Assembly: GCA_016869765.1 (NCBI GenBank) | Contig: VGES01000011.1 | Location: 18,969-82,968 of the forward strand | Source of the DNA: Alphaproteobacteria bacterium | GTDB taxonomy: Bacteria > Pseudomonadota > Alphaproteobacteria > SHVP01 | Reading direction: 5' to 3' | DNA length: 64,000 nucleotides | In this document: positions 27,074-39,418 of the stretch, piece by piece | Layout: every line of letters begins with the position of its first letter | How positions within the stretch are numbered: the stretch's first letter is position 1 | Notes under the pieces: generated by a model | Told to the model about the DNA's origin: nothing | The model's database searches: none | Seen by the model: the letters and a program-made list of their open reading frames with translations, nothing else | Program-made: the position numbers and the translations under genes

Positions 27074-27999
27074 CGCTTCTGGTAGGGAAAGTACTTGCGC
27101 CAGTGTCGCGCGATTTCGTCGCGCCGACAGACCCACACCTGTTCGTGCCCGCGCGCGTATTCGATGAAACGCTTGAGGGCGGCGAGCCGCCCCGGGCGTC
27201 CGACCACGCGCGGATGGAGGCCGACCGACATCATCTTGGGTGCGGTTGCCCCTTCTTCGTAGAGCACATCGAAGGTGTCCTTCATCGTGTTGAAGAACTG
27301 GTCCCCGGCGGTAAAACCGCCGGCGATCGTGAAGCGCATGTCGTTGACCTCGAGCGAGTAGGGGATCACCAGGACGGGATGGCCGGCCTCTTCGACCCAA
27401 TAGGGGAGATCGTCGGCATAGGAGTCCGAGTCGTAGAGGAAGCCGCCCTCCTCCGCTGCTAGGCGCCGCGAATTCAAACTGCCACGACCGGCGAACCAAC
27501 CGTAGGGGCGATCGCCTGTGGTCTTGCGAATCGCCTCGATCGCCAGCGTCATGTGGCGCTTCTCTTCCGCCTCGCTGAAATCGCTGTAGTCGATCCAGCG
27601 ATAGCCGTGGGTGGCGATTTCATGACCGCCGTCGGCCATCGCCTTGGCGGCAACGGGATTGAGTTCCATCGCCTGGCCAACGGCATAGACCGTGCACTTG
27701 ACGTCGAAGCGGTCGAACAGCCGCAGGATGCGCCAGATCCCGGCGCGCGATCCGTAGTCGTAGGTCGATTCGGTGAGGAGGTTGCGCACCCCCTCGCGGG
27801 CCGCGAACGTCGCATGGCCGGGGACCTCGGTCATCAGCCCCTCGGAGTGTTTGTCGCCGTTGAGGATCGAGTGCTCCGCACCCTCTTCGTAGTTGATGAC
27901 GAAGTTGATCGCGATTCGAGCCTCGCCCGGCCAATGCGGGTTGGGCGGGTTCGGTCCATAACCGATGAAGTCGCGTGCGTACGGGGTCTTGGCCCTCAT
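27067..27999 (-). CDS. puuE: Allantoinase PuuE (polysaccharide deacetylase fold)
   Basis: A 310 aa NodB-fold amidohydrolase. Length, the start RDFIGYGPNPPNPHWPGEAR, the block INFVINYEEGAEHS and HGYRWIDYS are the PuuE pattern. PuuE opens the hydantoin ring of allantoin to allantoate in uric acid breakdown; paralogues act on other cyclic ureides or chitooligosaccharides, so the exact substrate is inferred. ATG 27999 with GGAGGGACC upstream. A perfect palindrome lies 20 bp before the start (28019-28030). An AllA-type ureidoglycolate lyase occurs at 44.8 kb. Confidence 0.85.
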   Translation of the reverse strand: MRAKTPYARDFIGYGPNPPNPHWPGEARIAINFVINYEEGAEHSILNGDKHSEGLMTEVPGHATFAAREGVRNLLTESTYDYGSRAGIWRILRLFDRFDVKCTVYAVGQAMELNPVAAKAMADGGHEIATHGYRWIDYSDFSEAEEKRHMTLAIEAIRKTTGDRPYGWFAGRGSLNSRRLAAEEGGFLYDSDSYADDLPYWVEEAGHPVLVIPYSLEVNDMRFTIAGGFTAGDQFFNTMKDTFDVLYEEGATAPKMMSVGLHPRVVGRPGRLAALKRFIEYARGHEQVWVCRRDEIARHWRKYFPYQKRQ

Positions 28000-28018
28000 T
28001 GGTCCCTCCGATCGTGAT

Positions 28019-28030
28019 GTTGTATACAAC
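28019..28030. promoter_or_regulatory. Perfect 12-bp palindrome GTTGTATACAAC, candidate operator
   Basis: Self-complementary over 12 bp and placed between the divergent puuE and the toxin-antitoxin pair. TTGTATACAA fits the tNGTa-tACNa type of operator used by FadR-subfamily GntR repressors. It could instead serve the ribbon-helix-helix antitoxin encoded 50 bp away. Which regulator binds is not known. Confidence 0.5.
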
Positions 28031-28081
28031 GCAATCAACGCATACCATGGCCAAACCCTCCATTGGATTCGGGGAATGGGC

Positions 28082-28351
28082 ATGCCACCAACCGTCACTC
28101 TATCGTTCCGCGTCGCGGAAGAGGATGCCAAGCGGCTCGACCAGTTGGCGCAGGCCACCGATCGCCCGCGGTCCTGGCACCTCGAAAAGGCCCTGAGCGC
28201 CTACATCGCGGAACAGGCCTGGCAAGTGGCCCAGATTCATCGCGGGATCGCGGACCTCGACGCGGGTCGCTCGGTACCGCACGACAGAGTCTCCGCTTGG
28301 CTCCGAACATGGGGCACCAAAGCTGAGGGCCAGCCACCCGATGAAGATTAG
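28082..28351 (+). CDS. Ribbon-helix-helix (CopG-type) antitoxin
   Basis: An 89 aa protein: an RHH N-terminus (PTVTLSFRVAEEDAKRLDQL, about residues 3-22) followed by RPRSWHLEKALSAYIAEQ and a charged toxin-binding tail. Start ATG 28082 with GGGGA six bases upstream; ATG 28076 is two codons earlier. It overlaps the ParE toxin gene by 11 bp, usual for antitoxin-first modules. Confidence 0.88.
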   Translation: MPPTVTLSFRVAEEDAKRLDQLAQATDRPRSWHLEKALSAYIAEQAWQVAQIHRGIADLDAGRSVPHDRVSAWLRTWGTKAEGQPPDED

Positions 28352-28628
28352 GTGGTCGAAGCGCGCGATCGAGGACCTAACAGCGATCCGCCGTTACATC
28401 GCCGCGGACAACCCACGGGCGGCCCAGCAGGTCGCCAGGGCCATTGCGGTCGGTGCCGAGAATTTGTCGGCGCACCCCCAGATTGGCCGCCCAAGCCACG
28501 TGCCCAACGTCCGCGAACTCATCGTACCAGGACTGCCGTATCTCATCGCCTACCGCGTGCGCGAGGACACCATCGAGATTATTGCGATCCTGCATGGCGC
28601 TCGCGATCGGACGAACGTCAGCCTGTAA
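28341..28628 (+). CDS. ParE/RelE family toxin
   Basis: A 95 aa protein of the ParE type: RWSKRAIEDLTAIRRYIAAD at the start, VRELIVPGLPYLIAYRV near residue 60 and IEIIAILHGARD near the end are the family blocks. Studied ParE proteins inhibit gyrase. ATG 28341 lies in the last codons of the antitoxin gene. It converges on metH with a 5 bp gap, so no separate terminator fits between. Confidence 0.9.
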   Translation: MKIRWSKRAIEDLTAIRRYIAADNPRAAQQVARAIAVGAENLSAHPQIGRPSHVPNVRELIVPGLPYLIAYRVREDTIEIIAILHGARDRTNVSL

Positions 28629-28633
28629 CCCCC

Positions 28634-32319
<3,686 letters not shown>

Positions 32320-32323
<4 letters not shown>

Positions 32324-33231
32324 GAGTTGGCCTTCTGCACGATCGGCCGCAGCCCCAGGATGTGGGAGATCGCGTAGGTCAGGTCCGCCCGATTGAGCGT
32401 GTAGAAGTGGAACTCACCGATGCCTGCAGCCTGCAGCCGCCGGCACTGTTCGGCGGCAATCGTGGCCCCGACGAGCTTGCGCGTCTCCGCGTCCTGTTCG
32501 AGCCCCTCGAACAGGCGCGACAGCCATCCCGGCACGCGAGCGCCGATCGCTTCGCAGAAACCACGCGCGGCGGCGAAATTGGTGACCGGCATGATGCCGG
32601 GCACAATCGGAATGGTGATGCCAGCGGCACGAACGCGATCGAGCCAGCGCAAATAGTTGTCGATATCGAAAAAGAGTTGTGTGATCAGCCGATTGGCGCC
32701 GGCGTCGACCTTACGCTTGAGGAAATCGATGGCGGCGGCCGGGCTCGGTGCATCGGCATGGACCTCGGGGTAGGCCGCAGCGCTGATCTCGAAGGCCGCG
32801 ATACGACGCAGGCCGGCGATCAACTCGACAGAGTTCTGGTAGCTGTCGGGATGGGGCGTGAAATTCTTGACGTCCTTGGGCGGATCGCCGCGCAGCGCCA
32901 CGATGTGACGCACGCCGGCTTGCCAGTATTCGTGGGCGATGGCATCGACCTCGCTACGGCTGGCGCCAACGCAGGTTAGGTGCGCCGCGGGCACAAGCGA
33001 GGTCTCTTCGAGGATGCGCACGACCGTGGTGTGGGTTCGCTCGCGCGTCGTCCCGCCGGCCCCGTAGGTCACGGAGACGAAGCGCGGCGCGAGGGGTTCC
33101 AGCCGGCGGATCGCCTCCCAGAGCTGATCCGCCATCTTCTCGGTCTTGGGCGGGAAGAATTCGAAGGACACCGCCGGTGCCGCCGCCGTGTTGGCATCGG
33201 TGATCAGGCCCAATGGATGCAATCCGGTCAT
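32320..33231 (-). CDS. metF: Methylenetetrahydrofolate reductase
   Basis: A 303 aa flavoprotein barrel that supplies 5-methyltetrahydrofolate to MetH. Motifs: [13 protein letters not shown] at about residues 20-32, [13 protein letters not shown] near 58, LRGDPPKD near 115 and LITQLFFD near 180. ATG 33231 overlaps the stop of the regulator gene (ATGA); a start 14 codons up would lie inside that gene. Operon regulator-metF-metH. Confidence 0.97.
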
Positions 33232-34205
33232 GGGCGCCGCCCTCGCGTGGCCGACGGTTTGACGGCGGTCCAAATCGTTACGGTCAACGGATTTCCCTCG
33301 AGGTGAATGGGGCGCTCAGGCTTGAGACCCGCGGCCGCACACCACTCCGCCACCTCGGGGTCGGCGAAGCCAAGCCGACGGTGTGCGTGTTCCTCGCGCA
33401 GGCTTTCGATGTCGTGGGGTGCGAAATCGACGACGATCAGCTGCCCACCCGGGCGCAAGACCCGCGCCCCGTCGCTGATCGCCGCGGCCGGCTCCTCCGC
33501 GAAGTGCAGAACCTGATGGTAGGTCACGAGGTCGATCGAGGCCTCCGCCAGCGGCAGGCTGTACATGTCGGCCAGACGCACCTGGCAGTTGTCGAGGCCG
33601 AGTCGTTCGATATTGGCCCGCGCCAACGCGAGCATTTCGCGGGAGAGATCGATCCCGGTGGCGTTCGCGACGCGCGGCCCGAACAGCTCGAGCATACGCC
33701 CGGTGCCGGTGCCGACATCGAGCATGTCGTGGGCCGGGCGCTTGGCCACGAGGTCCTCAAGCACGCGCTCGACGTCGACCTCCGGCACATAGAGCGATCG
33801 GATCTCGTTCCACCGCACGGCATTCTTTCGGAAGTACGCATTCGCTGCTTCGGCGCGCTGACGCTTGATGGCCGCCAACCGCATCAGGTCGCCCTCGACC
33901 ACGTCGTCGCCGGCGGGGACCAGGTCCGCAAGCGTGCGAGCGAGTGGCGCATTCAGCCCGGTGCGCGCGATTCGGTAGAGCACCCACGATCCTTCGCGCA
34001 GCCGCTCGAGGAGGCCCGATTCACACAGCAGTTTCAGATGCCGAGAGACGCGCGGCTGGCTCTGGCCCAGAATGTGGGTCAGGTCGCTGACCGTGAGTTC
34101 CGACCGTGCCGTCAGGGCAAGGAGGCGCATGCGCGTGGGCTCGCCAGCCGCTTTCAAGGCGGCCAGCAAGGGCTCCATCGCGCTCGGCTTGGCGTCCCCA
34201 ACCAT
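33228..34205 (-). CDS. ArsR-family regulator fused to a SAM methyltransferase domain (SahR-like)
   Basis: 325 aa: an ArsR winged helix (residues about 10-95, with QSQPRVSRHLKLLCESG as recognition region) and a class I methyltransferase domain (MLDVGTGTGRMLEL near residue 165, VLRPGGQLIVVDFAP near 245). Proteins of this design next to met genes have been described as SahR, which senses S-adenosylhomocysteine and represses methionine cycle genes in Proteobacteria. The first ATG (34205) would be leaderless according to the predicted promoter; ATG 34178 gives a more usual ArsR start (MEPLLAALKAAGEPTRMR). First gene of an operon with metF and metH; an operator lies just upstream. Confidence 0.88.
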   Translation of the reverse strand: MVGDAKPSAMEPLLAALKAAGEPTRMRLLALTARSELTVSDLTHILGQSQPRVSRHLKLLCESGLLERLREGSWVLYRIARTGLNAPLARTLADLVPAGDDVVEGDLMRLAAIKRQRAEAANAYFRKNAVRWNEIRSLYVPEVDVERVLEDLVAKRPAHDMLDVGTGTGRMLELFGPRVANATGIDLSREMLALARANIERLGLDNCQVRLADMYSLPLAEASIDLVTYHQVLHFAEEPAAAISDGARVLRPGGQLIVVDFAPHDIESLREEHAHRRLGFADPEVAEWCAAAGLKPERPIHLEGNPLTVTIWTAVKPSATRGRRP

Positions 34206-34208
34206 GAG

Positions 34209-34228
34209 AAAGATATAAGTATATCTTT
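34209..34228. promoter_or_regulatory. Inverted-repeat operator for the SahR-like regulator
   Basis: AAAGATATA-AG-TATATCTTT: two perfect 9-bp arms around a 2-bp centre, three bases before the first possible start codon. Similar AT-rich palindromes with an AAGATAT core are reported for SahR. It covers the -10 and much of the spacer of the predicted promoter, so binding should block transcription of the operon. Confidence 0.75.
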
Positions 34229-34241
34229 ATATTTCAGTCAA
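34213..34241 (-). promoter_or_regulatory. Putative promoter of the sahR-metF-metH operon
   Basis: On the minus strand TTGACT (34241-34236), 17 bp, TTATAT (34218-34213). The start site would fall near 34206, at the outermost ATG. The whole element is embedded in the operator palindrome. Confidence 0.5.
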
Positions 34242-34357
34242 TATGGGCGCTGCGCCAAGACCTGCGTACTTTCCCGTATACGTTTGTTAAGGCTGAACAA
34301 GTAGCTTGGCACGACGGGGCGAGCGGTCGCACCCCTCTCGCGACCGGAGGGGAAACT

Positions 34358-34495
34358 ATGCTAAGTCAACGGCTGCATCCGTCGGGGGAAGCGGTTTGCA
34401 GGCGGCACGCGAGGCGAACCAAGCGAGGATTGCCGGGGCGTGCCGTGGAGCGACGTTGGGCCGAAGTCAGGGTAGGCGGACAGTTAGTCAAATGA
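34358..34495 (+). CDS. Candidate 45-codon upstream ORF coupled to mlaA
   Basis: ATG 34358 stands seven bases after a strong GGAGGGG ribosome binding site and is followed by an arginine-rich 45 aa frame whose TGA overlaps the mlaA ATG (AATGA at 34491-34495). mlaA itself has only a weak binding site, so translation could depend on this small frame. The peptide (MLSQRLHPSGEAVCRRHARR...) resembles nothing I know. It may be a true leader peptide, or just a non-coding stretch with a chance frame. Confidence 0.4.
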   Translation: MLSQRLHPSGEAVCRRHARRTKRGLPGRAVERRWAEVRVGGQLVK

Positions 34496-35226
34496 AGCGG
34501 TGGGTTCACGAGCTGCGGTCGCTGACCGCGGGTCTGGCGGGGTTGCTCGTCGTTGCGGGCTGCGCGTCGCCCACCTCGACGAAGAACGAAATCCCCGACC
34601 CATTGGAGGGTCTCAACCGCTACGTCTTCAACTTGAACGTATTGTTCGATGACGTGCTGTTGCGTCCAACCGCACAAGCCTACCGCGAGGTCGTGCCCGA
34701 GTTCGGCCAGCGCGGCATTCGCAACTTCCTCGACAATTTGGAAAGCCCGGTAACGCTCGCCAACGATGTCTTTCAGGGCGAATTGACCCGCGCTGGAAAC
34801 ACGACCGCGCGATTCCTGATCAACACCACGGTGGGGATCGGCGGCGTGTTCGATGTGGCTACGGACGTCGGCTTCGAACGTCACGAGGAAGATTTCGGCC
34901 AAACGCTGGGACGCTATGGCGTCGACCATGGCTTCTACCTGGTGCTGCCGTTGTTCGGACCCTCGAGTGGACGCGACGCGGTCGGTCGCGTCGGTGACTA
35001 TTTCCTCGACCCATTGAACTACTACGCGCGCAACACCGATCGGCGCTGGATTTCGCTCGTCCGCACCGGCGTGAACGCGGTTGATCTGCGGGCACGCAAC
35101 CTCGATACGCTCGATGACATCGAGCGGACCTCGACCGACCTCTACGCCACGATTCGCAGCATCTACCGGCAGCGTCGTGCCTCCGAAGTGGCGAACGGGG
35201 CCGCCCCGAAGCTGCCCGACGAATAG
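34492..35226 (+). CDS. mlaA: MlaA family outer-membrane lipoprotein (phospholipid retrograde transport)
   Basis: A 244 aa lipoprotein that removes mislocalised phospholipids from the outer leaflet. Signal peptide with lipobox VAGC and lipidated Cys24. Family blocks DPLEGLNRYVFNLN near residue 37, IRNFLDNLESPVTLANDVFQ, TVGIGGVFDVATDVGF and EDFGQTLGRYGV near 130. The frame continues upstream to 34306 but the lipoprotein signal fixes the start at 34492. Followed 13 bp later by mlaC. Confidence 0.93.
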   Translation: MKRWVHELRSLTAGLAGLLVVAGCASPTSTKNEIPDPLEGLNRYVFNLNVLFDDVLLRPTAQAYREVVPEFGQRGIRNFLDNLESPVTLANDVFQGELTRAGNTTARFLINTTVGIGGVFDVATDVGFERHEEDFGQTLGRYGVDHGFYLVLPLFGPSSGRDAVGRVGDYFLDPLNYYARNTDRRWISLVRTGVNAVDLRARNLDTLDDIERTSTDLYATIRSIYRQRRASEVANGAAPKLPDE

Positions 35227-35239
35227 TCCCGAGCATCGG

Positions 35240-35857
35240 ATGTCCGCTGGCTTGACGCGTTTCCTCGTCCTGGCTGTGGTCGTGTTGGCCGCAGCCGTCC
35301 TGAATTCCCCGACCCGTGCGGCGACACCGTCCGAGTTCATCGCCAAGCTCGGTGATGACGCCGTTCAGATGCTCGGGAGCAAAGAACTGTCGGATCAACA
35401 GAAGGTCGATCAGTTCCGGACCCTGCTCACCAAGGGGTTCGATGTCGCACTCATCGGCCGGCTGGTGCTCGGCCGAAACTGGCGTACGGCGAGCGATCAG
35501 GAGCGCAACGAATACACCAAATTGTTCGAGCAGTTCATCGTCGACTCCTACGCCTCGCGCCTCGGGCGCTACGGCGGTGAGAGCCTCAAGGTCAAGGGTG
35601 CGCGCGCCGACGATGCCGATTTCATCGTCGCGTCCGACCTGATCCAGCCCAACGGTCCGCCGGTGAAAATCGAGTGGCGCCTTCGCGGCAAGGACCCCGA
35701 CTACAGAGTGGTCGACATCATCGTCGAGGGCGTCAGCATGGTGATCACCCAGCGCGACGAGTTCGCGGCCGTCGTGCAGCGCTGCGGTGGCAGGCTCGAC
35801 TGCCTGTTCGATCGGCTACGCGACAAGAATTTCGCGGCCGCCTCGGGCAAGAAATAA
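35240..35857 (+). CDS. mlaC: MlaC-type phospholipid-binding protein (ABC transport auxiliary)
   Basis: A 205 aa periplasmic protein that shuttles phospholipids between MlaA and the inner-membrane MlaFEDB complex. Sec signal with cut after about residue 28 (RAA). Family features: QQKVDQFRTLLTKGFDV, LVLGRNWRTASDQERNEYTK and the C-terminal IVEGVSMVITQRDEFA. Start ATG 35240; codons upstream lie within mlaA. The other mla genes are not in this window. Confidence 0.92.
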   Translation: MSAGLTRFLVLAVVVLAAAVLNSPTRAATPSEFIAKLGDDAVQMLGSKELSDQQKVDQFRTLLTKGFDVALIGRLVLGRNWRTASDQERNEYTKLFEQFIVDSYASRLGRYGGESLKVKGARADDADFIVASDLIQPNGPPVKIEWRLRGKDPDYRVVDIIVEGVSMVITQRDEFAAVVQRCGGRLDCLFDRLRDKNFAAASGKK

Positions 35858-35873
35858 CGGGCGACGCGTTCGC

Positions 35874-37556
<1,683 letters not shown>

Positions 37557-37669
37557 GGCTGCCGCCTTTGTCGTACGGCGCGGCTTGTAAACCAGGGGCC
37601 TGACGGACTCAACCACGAAGCGCGCCCGGGGTTGTCGTCGCCAACGAAAGCGGGCACATTCGGTCCCGT

Positions 37670-38539
37670 ATGACGCTCAACGATCGGCCAGCCCCGGGGC
37701 CCAACGCCCAGCAAATCGACTTTTGGAACGGCGAAGAGGGCGAGAAATGGGCGGCCTCCAACCAACGCCTCGACCTGATGCTCGAACCCGTGGGCCGGCA
37801 TCTCTTGGCTCGGGCGGCCCCGCGACCGGGCGAATCCGTGCTCGACATCGGTTGCGGCGGTGGCGCGACGTTGCTCGAACTCGCCCGCCACGTCGGGGAC
37901 TCGGGCCGCGTGACCGGGATCGACATCTCCGGGCCCCTGCTGGCGATTGCGCGCGAGCGGGCGCAACGGGCCGCGGCTCCGGTGGATATCGTGTTGGCCG
38001 ACGCCGAGACCCACCCGCTGCCCTCGGAACAGTTCGACCTCGCGCTCTCTCGTTTCGGAGTCATGTTCTTCGCAAATCCGGCCGCGGCCTTCGCCAACCT
38101 GCGGCGCGGGTTGCGCCCGGGCGGACGCTTGACGTTCGTGTGCTGGCAGCCGATGGCGCGCAATCCCTGGATGACCGTGCCGCGGGAGGTCGTCATGCGT
38201 TATGTCACGCCACCGCCCCGCCCGGACCCTTTGGCCCCCGGCCCCTTTGCTTTCGCCGATCCGATGCGCGTGCGGAACATTCTCGCGGACGCCGCGTTCG
38301 GCGCCTTCCAGATCGAAGCCTTCGATACGGCGCTTACCGTGGGTGGCGGCACCCTCACGGGGGCGATCATGGCCACCGTCCGCGACGGTCCGATGGCCAA
38401 CCTGATCGCACCGCTGCCGGCCGAGCGCCAGGCACAGCTGGAAGCGGATCTCCGCGACGCCTACCAGCCCTTCGTCCGCGACGACGGGACGATCGCGCTA
38501 CCCGCCGCCTGTTGGGTCGTCACCGCGACCAGGGCCTAG
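37670..38539 (+). CDS. Class I SAM-dependent methyltransferase
   Basis: A 289 aa enzyme. SAM motif [17 protein letters not shown] at about residues 57-73, [17 protein letters not shown] in motif II, and [19 protein letters not shown] after motif III; the QPMARNPWM stretch is seen in a family of small molecule methyltransferases. Substrate unknown. It is of a different family from the four methyltransferases at 45-57 kb. Overlaps the end of the convergent hydrolase by 4 bp. Confidence 0.87.
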   Translation: MTLNDRPAPGPNAQQIDFWNGEEGEKWAASNQRLDLMLEPVGRHLLARAAPRPGESVLDIGCGGGATLLELARHVGDSGRVTGIDISGPLLAIARERAQRAAAPVDIVLADAETHPLPSEQFDLALSRFGVMFFANPAAAFANLRRGLRPGGRLTFVCWQPMARNPWMTVPREVVMRYVTPPPRPDPLAPGPFAFADPMRVRNILADAAFGAFQIEAFDTALTVGGGTLTGAIMATVRDGPMANLIAPLPAERQAQLEADLRDAYQPFVRDDGTIALPAACWVVTATRA

Positions 38540-39396
38540 GCTTCGAGGTAGGCATTGATTTCCGCGGCCATAGCCGCGGCCTTGTCCGCCGACGTCGCGT
38601 AGGAGTCGTAGCGACCGGTCTTCTTGAGGGTGGCATGCGGTACGAACGGCACGGTGTTCTTGTCGGCGAGCGTCGGCAGGCCGAGCTTGGCCAGGTCTCC
38701 GCACCGGGCGCGCCAATCCTGCGAGAACGACGCGCGCACGACCAGGTGCTGGGTTCGCGCCGCCTTGAGCACTTCGAGCGTCTTGTCGTGGAGTTCGTCC
38801 GCGCTGGGTAAGCCCACGGTGCGCGCGTGGGCGGCATCGCGTTCGAACCATGGCCAATAGAGCGAGGTGTCGCGGATGAACGTCCAGGTCTTCTGGAACT
38901 GCGTGCCGTGACCGTCGAACGCGATCAACGGCGTGTACCAATCACGCATCTTCTCGACCGGCGGCTCGTCGTAGGGTTGGTCCCACTTCACCTTGTCCTT
39001 GGGCCAAGGAAAGATGAACAACCCATCGAGAATGTGTTTGCGGATGCGCTTGGGCGCGGCGATCGCCATCTCGATCGACGTATGGGCCCCGACCCGGTTG
39101 CCGTAGAGATCGAACCGTTCGAACCCGAGTGCGGTTGCCGTGCGCAGCAGCATGTCGGCGAACTGCGGTAAGGTCGGGTTGGCCGGCCGCGGTGTCACCG
39201 AGTCGCCCGTACCCGGCAGGTCGATGGCATACACCGGCCGCTTGTCCTCGATCTTCTCGATCAAGGGCACGATCCCGAGCGAAGTGCCCGGCGCCACATT
39301 GAGGACGATCAGCGGCGGCGCCTTGCGGTCCTTGCCACCGTAGCGAAAGTGCATCTGGCCCTCGTCGATGTCGACGAAGCCGCGTCGGATCGCCAT
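38536..39396 (-). CDS. Alpha/beta hydrolase-fold protein with nucleophile Ser replaced by Arg
   Basis: A 286 aa protein of the fold: oxyanion-side segment VYAIDLPGTGDSVTP, then the elbow FDLYGNRVGAHTS, where the usual G-x-S-x-G serine is Arg101 (GNRVG). C-terminal acid/His positions are also not obvious. So it may be a non-hydrolytic member or use another mechanism. ATG 39396. It follows the substrate-binding protein gene by 22 bp and ends an SBP-RraA-SBP-hydrolase row. Confidence 0.8.
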   Translation of the reverse strand: MAIRRGFVDIDEGQMHFRYGGKDRKAPPLIVLNVAPGTSLGIVPLIEKIEDKRPVYAIDLPGTGDSVTPRPANPTLPQFADMLLRTATALGFERFDLYGNRVGAHTSIEMAIAAPKRIRKHILDGLFIFPWPKDKVKWDQPYDEPPVEKMRDWYTPLIAFDGHGTQFQKTWTFIRDTSLYWPWFERDAAHARTVGLPSADELHDKTLEVLKAARTQHLVVRASFSQDWRARCGDLAKLGLPTLADKNTVPFVPHATLKKTGRYDSYATSADKAAAMAAEINAYLEA

Positions 39397-39418
39397 GACT
39401 TCTCCCTCGCGGTCGCGT

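Noticed and set aside
34306..34491. N-terminal extension of MlaA
   Set aside because: The lipoprotein signal with its lipobox starts at 34492; an extension would bury it.
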